From Alphaproteobacteria bacterium (lineage in GTDB: Bacteria; Pseudomonadota; Alphaproteobacteria; Rickettsiales; Rickettsiaceae), in NCBI GenBank assembly GCA_020630305.1, contig JAHDBQ010000002.1:1-9928 (forward strand): a stretch of 9,928 bases of DNA, written 5' to 3'. The notes beneath the pieces were generated by a model. That model had not been told where the DNA came from. It did no database searches and was given only the letters and a program-made list of their open reading frames with translations. Positions 1-6,361 of the stretch are shown here, piece after piece. The translations under genes were made by a program, and so were the position numbers. Position 1 is the first letter of the stretch. Every line of letters starts with the position of its first letter.

Positions 1-1
1 A

Positions 2-514
2 AATCATACAAAAGGCAAGAAATGTATTTTATTTTTCTACCCTCTTGATTTTACATTTGTATGCCCTTCAGAAATCATCGCTTTTAATAACAGACTAGGT
101 GAATTCTCAAGCCGCAATACAGAAGTAGTTGGCGTGAGTATTGACTCTCACTTTTCACATTATGCATGGAAAGATATGCCAGTAAACAAAGGCGGAATTG
201 GTAATATTCAGTTCCCACTAGTTTCTGATTTAGACAAAGCAATCTCCAGCGCTTATAATGTATTAACTCCAGAAGGCATTTCTTATAGAGCGACTTTCTT
301 AATCGACGAAGAGTTCAATATCAGACATTATTTAATCAATGATCTTCCTTTGGGTAGAAACATAGACGATGCACTTCGAATGATTGACGCGTTAGACCAT
401 CATAATGAACACGGCGAAGTTTGCCCTGCTGGCTGGCAAAAAGGTAAGCAAGCAATGAGCGCGACTCAGCAAGGTGTTTCTGATTATTTAACTTCAAATG
501 CAGACAAGCTATAA
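2..514 (+). CDS. Typical 2-Cys peroxiredoxin (AhpC/Prx1 type), 5' end cut by window edge
   Basis: This thiol peroxidase reduces hydrogen peroxide and organic peroxides in the cytosol. The frame is open from base 2, so roughly 30 N-terminal residues lie outside the window, judged from where the peroxidatic Cys falls in the family. Seen in the sequence: the active-site stretch FYPLDFTFVCPSEI with the peroxidatic Cys encoded at 62-64 and its Thr three residues before; the conserved Arg in YRATFLID (287-289); and the resolving Cys in the C-terminal HGEVCPAGW motif (422-424). The two Cys mark a 2-Cys enzyme forming intersubunit disulfides, normally recycled by thioredoxin or AhpF/D-type reductants, none of which is encoded here. 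A GGIG loop precedes the QFPLVSD segment, and the tail has YL where hyperoxidation-sensitive eukaryotic enzymes have YF. dprA starts 7 bases downstream, so co-transcription is likely. The GTG at 134 is an internal Val, not the start. Confidence 0.95.
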   Translation, partial: NHTKGKKCILFFYPLDFTFVCPSEIIAFNNRLGEFSSRNTEVVGVSIDSHFSHYAWKDMPVNKGGIGNIQFPLVSDLDKAISSAYNVLTPEGISYRATFLIDEEFNIRHYLINDLPLGRNIDDALRMIDALDHHNEHGEVCPAGWQKGKQAMSATQQGVSDYLTSNADKL

Positions 515-521
515 TTGATAA

Positions 522-1658
522 ATGCTAAATAACTTATTCAGCCGTAGACAAAACACCGAATATTTGCAAGAAACGATTGATATTTTGCGGCTAATAAGAA
601 GTGAAAATGTTGGTTACAAGACTTTTTTTCATGCGATAAAGTTATTTGGCAGCGCTTCTTTATCATTAGAAAATATAGCAGAGCTTTCGGTAAAAGGTGG
701 CAGAAAAAAACCTATTACCATCTATCCATTATCGAAAGCTGAACAAGAAATAGAGCGCATGAATAAGGAAAAAGCCTATTTCCTAACTTACAAAGATTTC
801 AATTATTCAGATTTACTACTGCAAACTCATGATTTCCCGCCAATATTAACATATAAAGGCGATGCTTCGCTTTTAAAATCGGATAAAATTGTTGCAATGG
901 TGGGGGCTAGAAACTCGTCTCTTAATTCCAGGAATTTTGCCGGAAGCCTGGCATCTGAGTTAGTAAGCGCTGGATATATTACAGTTTCCGGACTTGCAAA
1001 AGGAATCGACACTGCCGTGCACACTTCAAGCGGCAGCAACACTATAGCGGTCATTGCCGGCGGGATAGATCATATATACCCACCAGAAAACAAAAAATTA
1101 TTTGCAAAAATTGCTGAAGAATCACTACTTATTGCAGAGCTACCAATTGGAACCAGCCCACTAGCTAGGCACTTCCCTCAAAGAAACCGAATAATTTCTG
1201 GCATCGCACTTGCAACTATTGTAATAGAGGCCGGACTTAAATCTGGGTCCCTGATCACCGCTAATTTTGCGCTTGAGCAAAACAGAGATGTGTTTGCCTG
1301 CCCAGGATTCCCACTTGACCCTAGATGCATGGGCAGCAACAAGTTAATTAAAGAGGGGGCGTATTTGCTGGAGTCCGCTGAGGATGTAATCAATAACTTA
1401 AGCACGCATACTAAAATAAAAAAATCATTAGCTGAAAACAGCAATGATAGCAACTTTAAAATGCCTGAATCATTTGATATAAAGGAGCTCGAACGATCAC
1501 AAGTGTTAGATGTTTTATCGTCGAGCCCTGTTAGCTATGAAGCATTAAGTTCAGAAACGGGCTTGCAAATGCCGATTGTTTATACTATATGTTTAGAGCT
1601 AGAGCTAGCAGGAAGAATAGCCAGGCATATTGGAAACAAGATATCGTTAATATATTAG
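522..1658 (+). CDS. dprA: DNA processing protein DprA (Smf)
   Basis: DprA binds incoming single-stranded DNA and loads RecA during natural transformation; it is also widely kept in bacteria not known to be competent. The 378-residue product has the family layout: an N-terminal helical region (about 1-100), a Rossmann-like DprA fold (about 105-290) and a C-terminal winged-helix DprA domain (about 325-378). Diagnostic motifs visible are VGAR (127-130), SGLAKGIDTAVH (156-167), FPQRNRIISG (218-227), SGSLITA (241-247) and GSNKLIKEGA (271-280), so the ssDNA-binding core looks intact. Length is normal and no frameshift is seen. The ATG lies 7 bases after the peroxiredoxin stop without a clear Shine-Dalgarno sequence, which suggests translational coupling. 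topA follows after 12 bases; adjacency of dprA and topA is common in alphaproteobacteria, from general knowledge. Whether this organism is competent cannot be judged from the window. Confidence 0.95.
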   Translation: MLNNLFSRRQNTEYLQETIDILRLIRSENVGYKTFFHAIKLFGSASLSLENIAELSVKGGRKKPITIYPLSKAEQEIERMNKEKAYFLTYKDFNYSDLLLQTHDFPPILTYKGDASLLKSDKIVAMVGARNSSLNSRNFAGSLASELVSAGYITVSGLAKGIDTAVHTSSGSNTIAVIAGGIDHIYPPENKKLFAKIAEESLLIAELPIGTSPLARHFPQRNRIISGIALATIVIEAGLKSGSLITANFALEQNRDVFACPGFPLDPRCMGSNKLIKEGAYLLESAEDVINNLSTHTKIKKSLAENSNDSNFKMPESFDIKELERSQVLDVLSSSPVSYEALSSETGLQMPIVYTICLELELAGRIARHIGNKISLIY

Positions 1659-1670
1659 GATACAAAACTT

Positions 1671-4019
1671 ATGAAATTAGTAATTGTAGAGTCGCCCGCA
1701 AAGGCAAAAACAATCAATAAATATTTAGGGTCAGACTATAAGGTTATTGCCTCTTTTGGTCATATTAGAGATTTACCCTCCAAGAATGGCTCAGTTGACC
1801 CTGATAAAGATTTTGCCATGAAATATGAGGTCTCTGACAAATCCGGGAAATATGTAAATGAAATTCTAAAATCAGCAAAGAAATGCGATGAAGTGTACCT
1901 AGCGACGGATCCGGATCGCGAGGGCGAGTCTATTTCTTGGCATATTGCTGAAGTTTTAAAAGATAAGAAAATAATTACCGACGATGCTAAATTCAAACGC
2001 ATTGCATTTAATGAAATTACTAAAAAGGCAGTGCTTGGCGCTGTAGCAAATCCAAGATCTTTAGATGGTGATTTGATCAATGCTCAGCAAGCTAGAAGAG
2101 CTCTTGATTATTTAGTTGGTTTTACGCTATCACCTCTGCTATGGAGGAAGCTACCAGGATGTAAGTCTGCTGGCCGCGTGCAATCTGTAGCCTTACGAAT
2201 GATTAGCGACCGCGAAGATGAAATCGAGCGTTTTAAGCCTCAGGAATATTGGGATATATCATTTGATGTAAATAACCCATCAGGTGATAAATTCTCTGCT
2301 AAATTATCACATGTTGATGGCACAAAGCTTGAGAAATTCTCGATTCCAAATCAGGAAGCTTCAGATAAAATTGTGGGTAGATTAAAAGGGCAGAATTTCA
2401 CTGTTTCTTCAATTCAAAAAAAGCAGCAAAAAAGAAATCCAGCAGCGCCTTTTATAACCTCATCATTGCAGCAGGAGGCTTCAAGAAAGCTTGGCTTTGG
2501 AGCAAAAAAAACCATGCAGATCGCTCAGAAACTATATGAAGGAATCGATATTGGCGGCGAAACAACCGGTTTGATTACTTATATGAGAACTGACGGCGTG
2601 ACTTTATCAGGTGATGCAGTAACTAGCATTAGATCATTAATTCAGGAAAAATATGGCGATAAATATTTGGTAGACAAGCCGCGTATTTACAAGTCAAAAT
2701 CTAAGAATGCCCAAGAAGCTCACGAAGCAATCAGGCCAACTGATATTAGCAGAACTCCGGAGTCGCTTTCTAGTAAACTAGATAGAGATCAGATGCGCCT
2801 ATATGACCTAATTTGGAAGAGAACGATGGCTTGCCAAATGGAAGCAGTGCTTGTTGATATGGTAGGAGCTGATTTAGTTAGTGATGATAAGAACTTCACG
2901 GCAAGAGCAACGGGCTCTACTATTGCATTTGATGGTTTTTATAAAATATATCAAGAAGGCAGAGACGACACAAAAGGCGAAGAAGATAAAATGCTTCCTC
3001 CTCTTGCAGAAGGTGATGACATTGAAAATAAAAAGATCAAGCCAGAGCAGCATTTCACAGAGCCTCCACCAAGATATTCGGAAGCAAGCCTGGTTAAGAA
3101 GCTTGAAGAGCTTGGGATTGGTAGGCCTTCTACATATGCTACTATTATCTCGGTGCTGCAAGATAGAAAATACGTAACTGTTGAAAAGAAAAGATTCCAT
3201 CCAAGTGACCTTGGTAGGCTGCTAACTGTATTCCTTACCGGCTTCTTTGCTAAATACGTTGAGTATGACTTTACTGCTGACCTTGAAACAGAGCTCGATG
3301 AAGTAGCAGAAGGTAAAAAACAATGGAAGGAGCTGCTTGGTGAGTTCTGGAGCGGCTTTAACAAGAATATAGGCGAAGTAGCTGAGCAGCAAATTACTGA
3401 CGTAATAAGCTATGTGCAAGAAGGTCTAGATTTTCATTTATTTGGCGAGGAAGGCACTGAAGAGCATAAAAAGAATAAAAAATGCGGCGGCTGCGATGAT
3501 GGAACTCTTAGCCTAAAACTTGGTAAATATGGTGCATTCCTAGCTTGCAGCAACTACCCTGACTGTACTTTCAAGAAACAAGTTTCAAAAGATGATGGCG
3601 CTACAGAAGGCGACATGAGCAGCGGTTCTATGGAAGATAATAACAAAGAACTTGGCCATAATGAAAATGGCGAAACAGTATATTTAAAGAAGGGTCCGTA
3701 TGGCTGGTATGTGCAGCTTGGCGAAGCAAAAAGCAAAAAAGAAAAGCCAAAGCGCAGCCCCCTTCCTGCTGGTTATAAGCCTGAAGAGCTTGATATAAAA
3801 ACCGCTCTTAAATTACTGACTCTGCCAATGATGATTGGCAAACATTCAGATAGCGATGGTGATATGGTTATGGGAATAGGCAAATATGGACCATATGTAA
3901 AATATCAAAATAAGTTTACATCCGTTCCAAAAGAATATGATCCTTTTGCTCTAACGACCGCGCAGGCAGAAGAAATTATAGCTAATAAACCAGCGCCAAA
4001 AAGCAGAAAGAAAAAGTAA
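1671..4019 (+). CDS. topA: DNA topoisomerase I (type IA)
   Basis: This enzyme relaxes negative supercoils by cutting one strand through a 5'-phosphotyrosine link, balancing gyrase. The Toprim domain carries Glu7 in VIVESPAK and the acidic DPDREGE motif (80-86). The catalytic Tyr304 sits in GLITYMRTDG. Other family landmarks are NAQQARRALDYLVG (137-150), KSAGRVQSVALR (165-176), AQEAHEAIRPTD (348-359) and LGIGRPSTYATII (481-493). The C-terminal part has a zinc-ribbon with C605, C608, C626 and C632, then two Topo-C-like repeats (about 668-686 and 722-756) and a Lys/Arg-rich end. All key residues are present, and 782 residues is a normal bacterial length. The sequence AGGA at 1657-1660, overlapping the dprA stop, lies 10 bases before the ATG and may act as a weak ribosome site. 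The gene is probably the last of the peroxiredoxin-dprA-topA transcript. Confidence 0.98.
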   Translation: MKLVIVESPAKAKTINKYLGSDYKVIASFGHIRDLPSKNGSVDPDKDFAMKYEVSDKSGKYVNEILKSAKKCDEVYLATDPDREGESISWHIAEVLKDKKIITDDAKFKRIAFNEITKKAVLGAVANPRSLDGDLINAQQARRALDYLVGFTLSPLLWRKLPGCKSAGRVQSVALRMISDREDEIERFKPQEYWDISFDVNNPSGDKFSAKLSHVDGTKLEKFSIPNQEASDKIVGRLKGQNFTVSSIQKKQQKRNPAAPFITSSLQQEASRKLGFGAKKTMQIAQKLYEGIDIGGETTGLITYMRTDGVTLSGDAVTSIRSLIQEKYGDKYLVDKPRIYKSKSKNAQEAHEAIRPTDISRTPESLSSKLDRDQMRLYDLIWKRTMACQMEAVLVDMVGADLVSDDKNFTARATGSTIAFDGFYKIYQEGRDDTKGEEDKMLPPLAEGDDIENKKIKPEQHFTEPPPRYSEASLVKKLEELGIGRPSTYATIISVLQDRKYVTVEKKRFHPSDLGRLLTVFLTGFFAKYVEYDFTADLETELDEVAEGKKQWKELLGEFWSGFNKNIGEVAEQQITDVISYVQEGLDFHLFGEEGTEEHKKNKKCGGCDDGTLSLKLGKYGAFLACSNYPDCTFKKQVSKDDGATEGDMSSGSMEDNNKELGHNENGETVYLKKGPYGWYVQLGEAKSKKEKPKRSPLPAGYKPEELDIKTALKLLTLPMMIGKHSDSDGDMVMGIGKYGPYVKYQNKFTSVPKEYDPFALTTAQAEEIIANKPAPKSRKKK

Positions 4020-4037
4020 TAGCGGCCTTTTTCTTTT
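4007..4037 (+). terminator. Possible terminator overlapping the topA stop codon
   Basis: AAAGAAAAAG (4007-4016) pairs perfectly over 10 bases with CTTTTTCTTT (4027-4036), with a 10-base loop containing the topA stop codon. The stem has only two G-C pairs and its own right arm is the T-rich tract. A second small hairpin, AAGC/GCTT at 4061-4073, is followed by seven T residues. Either could end the topA transcript. The first may simply reflect a Lys-rich C-terminus followed by a T-rich stretch. Confidence 0.35.
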
Positions 4038-4109
4038 AGTGATTTTGATTTAGGTATATTAAGCTTCATGCTTTTTTTGGTAGAAAATAATTTTAAAGGC
4101 TGTATTGTG

Positions 4110-4140
4110 GTAACTTGCCATGAGCTCGATGGAAAGTTAC
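4110..4140. promoter_or_regulatory. 31-base imperfect inverted repeat upstream of the ankyrin gene (operator or RNA hairpin)
   Basis: The left arm GTAACTT (4110-4116) is the exact reverse complement of AAGTTAC (4134-4140). Inside it, after a G/A mismatch, CCAT (4118-4121) pairs with ATGG (4129-4132). The centre GAGCTCG (4122-4128) contains a self-complementary GAGCTC. That gives 11 paired positions of 12. No T-run follows, so it does not look like an intrinsic terminator. It overlaps the -35-like TTGCCA and the spacer of the putative ankyrin promoter, which is where a repressor operator would lie. Confidence 0.55.
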
Positions 4141-4143
4141 TAT
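4115..4143 (+). promoter_or_regulatory. Putative sigma-70-type promoter of the ankyrin gene
   Basis: TTGCCA (4115-4120, 5 of 6 match to TTGACA) is separated by 17 bases from TACTAT (4138-4143, 4 of 6 match to TATAAT). Transcription would begin near 4150, too close to the ATG at 4152 for a normal leader. It would give a leader of about 20 bases for the ATG at 4170, so promoter and chosen start support each other. In AT-rich DNA such matches also arise by chance. Confidence 0.35.
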
Positions 4144-4160
4144 ATAAATAAATGACAGTT

Positions 4161-4167
4161 AGGGAAG
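4161..4167 (+). promoter_or_regulatory. Ribosome binding site deciding the ankyrin gene start
   Basis: AGGGAAG lies just before the ATG at 4170, with a short gap. The upstream in-frame ATG at 4152 is preceded by an AT-only stretch with no Shine-Dalgarno match. The ATG at 4170 is therefore preferred, making the protein six residues shorter than the longest frame. Confidence 0.5.
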
Positions 4168-4169
4168 TT

Positions 4170-5015
4170 ATGTCAAAAAAGCGATCAAACACAACAGCTA
4201 TTTATAACGCTAAATTACCTTGCGAAACCAAGGATAGATCTGCTAAAACGCTGGCAAAAAAAATTATAATACGAATATCCCCCGGGAAAAATTCGAAAGA
4301 AAGTGCTCCATCTGGCGAGTATCACAAAGAACAAAAATTGCAAGCGAATGAAGGTCTTTTGCAGGCAGTGCAGCATGGCGATACTGTCCAGTTATATGAT
4401 TACCTTGATAAAGGTGCAGACATAAATACAAGAGATGATTTAGGCAATAAACTAATCCACATTGCCGTAGCAAGATCGGACATAAAAATGGCCCAGGCGC
4501 TACTTCAGCTAGATTATAGATTATTACACTCCAAAACAACAGGGGCAAAATCAACTCCGCTGCATGTTGCTGCCTTTAAAGGCGATTTAGAAATGGTAAA
4601 TTTCTTGATTGAACAAATCAAAAATCAATATGACAAGAAAGTATCTCTGCTATTCATAGATGACATAGATTCCTTCCATGCAGCAGCAATGCACGTGGCT
4701 GCAAGCAATGGTCATTTTAAAGTGATAGAGGCCTTGGTTAATGCTGGATCTGATATGGATCGACAGGATTTGTCTGGGCAAACTCCTGCGCATATTGCCA
4801 GAGATTTCGGATGCCCAGAATCTTTAGAAATCCTAGAAAAAGCAGGTGCTGATTTTATGATAAAAGATTCATGCTATAAAACGCCTCTGCAAATCAAACC
4901 TGGCGAAACTGGCTACTCGTTTATTTATGATAATTACCCACTAAGTAGTATTGATGACTTATACAATGATGACAGCCAAAATCAAGTAGGGAATTTAGGA
5001 GACACAGACTCCTAA
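4170..5015 (+). CDS. Ankyrin-repeat protein, possible host-interaction protein
   Basis: The specific function is unknown. Numbered from the upstream ATG at 4152, the 287-residue frame has a basic N-terminal region (about 7-60) followed by about five ankyrin repeats: 65-95 (ending DKGADINTRD), 98-127 (NKLIHIAVAR), 134-155 (STPLHVAAFKGD), 176-207 (AAMHVAASNGH, ending GSDMDRQD) and 208-240 (GQTPAHIARDFG, ending GADFMIKD). A degenerate sixth start, YKTPLQI, follows. A long insert separates repeats 3 and 4 (about 155-175). The C-terminus (about 250-287) is Asp/Asn-rich and probably disordered. There is no signal peptide or membrane segment. Ankyrin repeats bind proteins, and in intracellular bacteria many are secreted effectors; that role is inference here, and the acidic tail is not a typical type IV secretion signal. 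The gene is separated from topA by 132 bases and seems to have its own promoter. It converges with the coiled-coil gene. Confidence 0.85.
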   Translation: MSKKRSNTTAIYNAKLPCETKDRSAKTLAKKIIIRISPGKNSKESAPSGEYHKEQKLQANEGLLQAVQHGDTVQLYDYLDKGADINTRDDLGNKLIHIAVARSDIKMAQALLQLDYRLLHSKTTGAKSTPLHVAAFKGDLEMVNFLIEQIKNQYDKKVSLLFIDDIDSFHAAAMHVAASNGHFKVIEALVNAGSDMDRQDLSGQTPAHIARDFGCPESLEILEKAGADFMIKDSCYKTPLQIKPGETGYSFIYDNYPLSSIDDLYNDDSQNQVGNLGDTDS

Positions 5016-5022
5016 CCCTTTT
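4989..5022 (+). terminator. Intrinsic terminator at the end of the ankyrin gene
   Basis: TTAGGAG (4995-5001) pairs perfectly with CTCCTAA (5009-5015) around a 7-base loop. An outer GGG (4989-4991) can pair with CCC (5016-5018) across an unpaired AAT, and TTTT (5019-5022) follows. The ankyrin stop codon forms the last bases of the right arm. The hairpin also sits just beyond the stop codon of the convergent coiled-coil gene and could slow transcription from that side, although no comparable T-run is seen in that direction. Confidence 0.6.
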
Positions 5023-5025
5023 AAT

Positions 5026-6213
5026 TTACCTTTCTTGGCTTTTATTTTGTTGCATTTTTTGCTCGCTAGTAGGACTCGGAGGCGCTCCTTTTCTACCGCT
5101 ATCAACGCCGGCATTATTCCGCATCTTTTCAATTAAACTTCTACTTTGCTTTTGTAGTTTTTTAAGTGTTTTTTCAAATTTATTTATATCATCTTGCTGC
5201 CTGTAATCCTTAACTTTTGTACTTTTAGACTTTGCAGTAGTTTCTTTTGTCTGATTAGTAGGCCCATTAACTAAACTATTTTGCTGCATACCTTCAAATA
5301 TATTCACTTTTTTTAGGTCTTTAGTGCCTTTTGATTGCCTTAATTTTGGTTTTCCATCTATTGCTCTTTTATTTTTTTCTTCTTTAGCAACGATGGACTC
5401 CATACTTTTATTTAACTTATCTATTTTTGTTTCTTGTTTTTGCACCTGTTCAGAAAACTTCTTTTCTTGTTTTTGTGCTTTTTCAAGATAGTAAGGATTA
5501 TGAAAACCCGGCTGATTCTGCTCTTTTATCGAAACCTTTTTCCATTTATCAGCTAGCTTCTGTGCTGCTTCTTTTTCTTTTGCATAAGAAGCTATTTTTT
5601 TACTTGCTCTTTTAATTTTAGCATCTGCTCTTGCGGTTTTGCTAATATCTGCGTTTGATAGATCTTCAGTAGATTTACCCAATCTGCCTAGCACATTTTT
5701 TCTAATTTTGCTTTTATCTTCACGATGTTTTGTAGATTCAGAAGAGGCTTTTTCTGGTGCGGGTTTTGCCGCAGCAGACAGGCTCTCTTTACTTTTGTTT
5801 AGTTCTGACTTGTCATTTTCTAGCTTTTCTGCTTTTTTTGACCACCTTTTTAAACCATCACGCGCGCCTGGTAAGGACTGGAGTTCTAAAATGGTTTTAA
5901 AGCCTTGTTTTCGGGCATTGGCATCTTTAATGGCTTCCGACTTTTCTGCCATTTTTTGATCAATTTTACCTATTTTATCTTCTTTAGCTGTGGTTTGAAT
6001 ATTCACATTTGAAAGGTCTTGACTCGATTTACCAATCTTACCAAGAACATTCTCTCTTGATTCCTGCTTTTCTATCTTTTTTGGAGTAACGGTTTGTACT
6101 TCGGGTTGCTTTTTCTCTGGCTCAGAAGCTTTTAAAGACTCGAAGCTTCTTTTTAACCTTTCAAACAAACTTGATTTTCTTTGTGGTTTTTGTTCTGGTA
6201 TGTTATCTGCCAT
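5026..6213 (-). CDS. Lysine-rich coiled-coil protein with a repeated ~116-residue module, function unknown
   Basis: I do not recognise a named family. Numbering is from the upstream ATG at 6228 (400 residues); the preferred start is Met6. The protein is about 19% Lys, has no Cys and only two Trp, and has no signal peptide or membrane helix. It alternates a short conserved motif with a long charged helix likely to form a coiled coil. The motif at 60-77 starts NVLGKIGKSSQDLSN; that at 178-195 starts NVLGRLGKSTEDLSN (12 of 18 identical); a degenerate third at 297-310 reads RQSKGTKDLKKVNI. Motif spacing is about 118 and 115 residues. The helical parts also match: a PG at 120-121 and 240-241, and LNKS.ES at 143-149 and 272-278. 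The tail (375-400) is polar with PPSP. It could be a secreted, DNA-associated or structural protein; the sequence does not decide. It lies 148 bases downstream of xth and seems to have its own promoter. Confidence 0.85.
   Translation of the reverse strand: MADNIPEQKPQRKSSLFERLKRSFESLKASEPEKKQPEVQTVTPKKIEKQESRENVLGKIGKSSQDLSNVNIQTTAKEDKIGKIDQKMAEKSEAIKDANARKQGFKTILELQSLPGARDGLKRWSKKAEKLENDKSELNKSKESLSAAAKPAPEKASSESTKHREDKSKIRKNVLGRLGKSTEDLSNADISKTARADAKIKRASKKIASYAKEKEAAQKLADKWKKVSIKEQNQPGFHNPYYLEKAQKQEKKFSEQVQKQETKIDKLNKSMESIVAKEEKNKRAIDGKPKLRQSKGTKDLKKVNIFEGMQQNSLVNGPTNQTKETTAKSKSTKVKDYRQQDDINKFEKTLKKLQKQSRSLIEKMRNNAGVDSGRKGAPPSPTSEQKMQQNKSQER
5299..5340 (-). repeat. Degenerate repeat motif copy 3 in the coiled-coil gene
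   Basis: This stretch encodes residues 297-310, RQSKGTKDLKKVNI. It aligns with the second half of copy 1 through S.GT.DL..VNI-type positions (shared S or K, D, L, V, N, I) and sits about 115 residues after copy 2. The NVLG head is not recognisable, so this copy is less certain. Confidence 0.5.
5644..5697 (-). repeat. Repeat motif copy 2 in the coiled-coil gene
   Basis: This stretch encodes residues 178-195, beginning NVLGRLGKSTEDLSN, identical to copy 1 at 12 of 18 positions. Five of the six differences are conservative (K/R, I/L, S/T, Q/E, N/D). It heads the second module, which starts 118 residues after the first. Confidence 0.8.
5998..6051 (-). repeat. Repeat motif copy 1 in the coiled-coil gene
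   Basis: This stretch encodes residues 60-77 (numbered from 6228), beginning NVLGKIGKSSQDLSN. It heads the first module and is followed by a charged helix of about 75 residues. The DNA still resembles copy 2 over most positions, so the duplication is visible at both DNA and protein level. Confidence 0.8.
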
Positions 6214-6215
6214 AT

Positions 6216-6222
6216 CTCCCTC
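6216..6222 (-). promoter_or_regulatory. Ribosome binding site deciding the coiled-coil gene start
   Basis: On the - strand GAGGGAG precedes the ATG at 6213-6211 by two bases; its GAGG part is spaced five bases from that ATG. The longer-frame ATG at 6228 is preceded only by A/T. The protein therefore probably begins MADNIPEQ. Confidence 0.55.
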
Positions 6223-6253
6223 ATGCATTAAATTAACTAATTAATATAATTTA

Positions 6254-6282
6254 ATATTAGCACTATATGCTAAGCGACACAA
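6254..6282 (-). promoter_or_regulatory. Putative promoter of the coiled-coil gene
   Basis: On the - strand TTGTGT (6282-6277) is followed after 17 bases by TAATAT (6259-6254). A TGC directly upstream gives an extended -10 (TGn) context. Transcription would start near 6247, leaving a leader of about 33 bases before the ATG at 6213. The -35 match is only 3 of 6, so the extended -10 would have to carry the promoter. Confidence 0.35.
6257..6273. promoter_or_regulatory. 17-base perfect dyad over the coiled-coil promoter (possible operator)
   Basis: TTAGCA (6257-6262) and TGCTAA (6268-6273) are exact reverse complements around a 5-base centre. The dyad overlaps the putative -10 and the spacer, a normal place for a dimeric repressor site. 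No regulator is encoded nearby. Confidence 0.45.
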
Positions 6283-6361
6283 ACAATTATTTACTATAAA
6301 TAAAGACTTTAAAGGCAGATTGTTGTAATTATGCAACTTTTTATAACTAAAGCAAAAGTTT

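Noticed and set aside
134..514. The peroxiredoxin read as a short complete gene starting at GTG 134
   Set aside because: The frame is open from base 2 and the peroxidatic Cys motif lies upstream of 134, so the gene is cut by the window edge.
1596..1618. Tandem GAGCTA repeat near the end of dprA
   Set aside because: It is only two copies, encoding Leu-Glu-Leu-Glu-Leu in the winged-helix domain, and is explained by coding.
2874..3419. Several overlapping open frames on both strands within topA
   Set aside because: They are shadows of topA, whose conserved motifs run through this region without interruption.
5427..5959. Two open frames on the + strand (5427-5615 and 5639-5959) opposite the coiled-coil gene
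   Set aside because: They are Phe/Ser/Leu-rich, which is what the reverse complement of a Lys/Glu-rich gene gives. They have no ribosome site and no family motifs.
6325..6346. GTTG/CAAC hairpin followed by TTTTTA on the + strand
   Set aside because: It has terminator form on the + strand, but no + strand gene lies upstream to terminate. The stem is short and likely chance in AT-rich DNA.
6335..6360. AACTTTT/AAAAGTT inverted repeat just beyond the xth stop, considered as the recJ-xth terminator
   Set aside because: The stem has a single G-C pair, the loop is 12 bases and no T-run follows on the - strand, so support is too weak.
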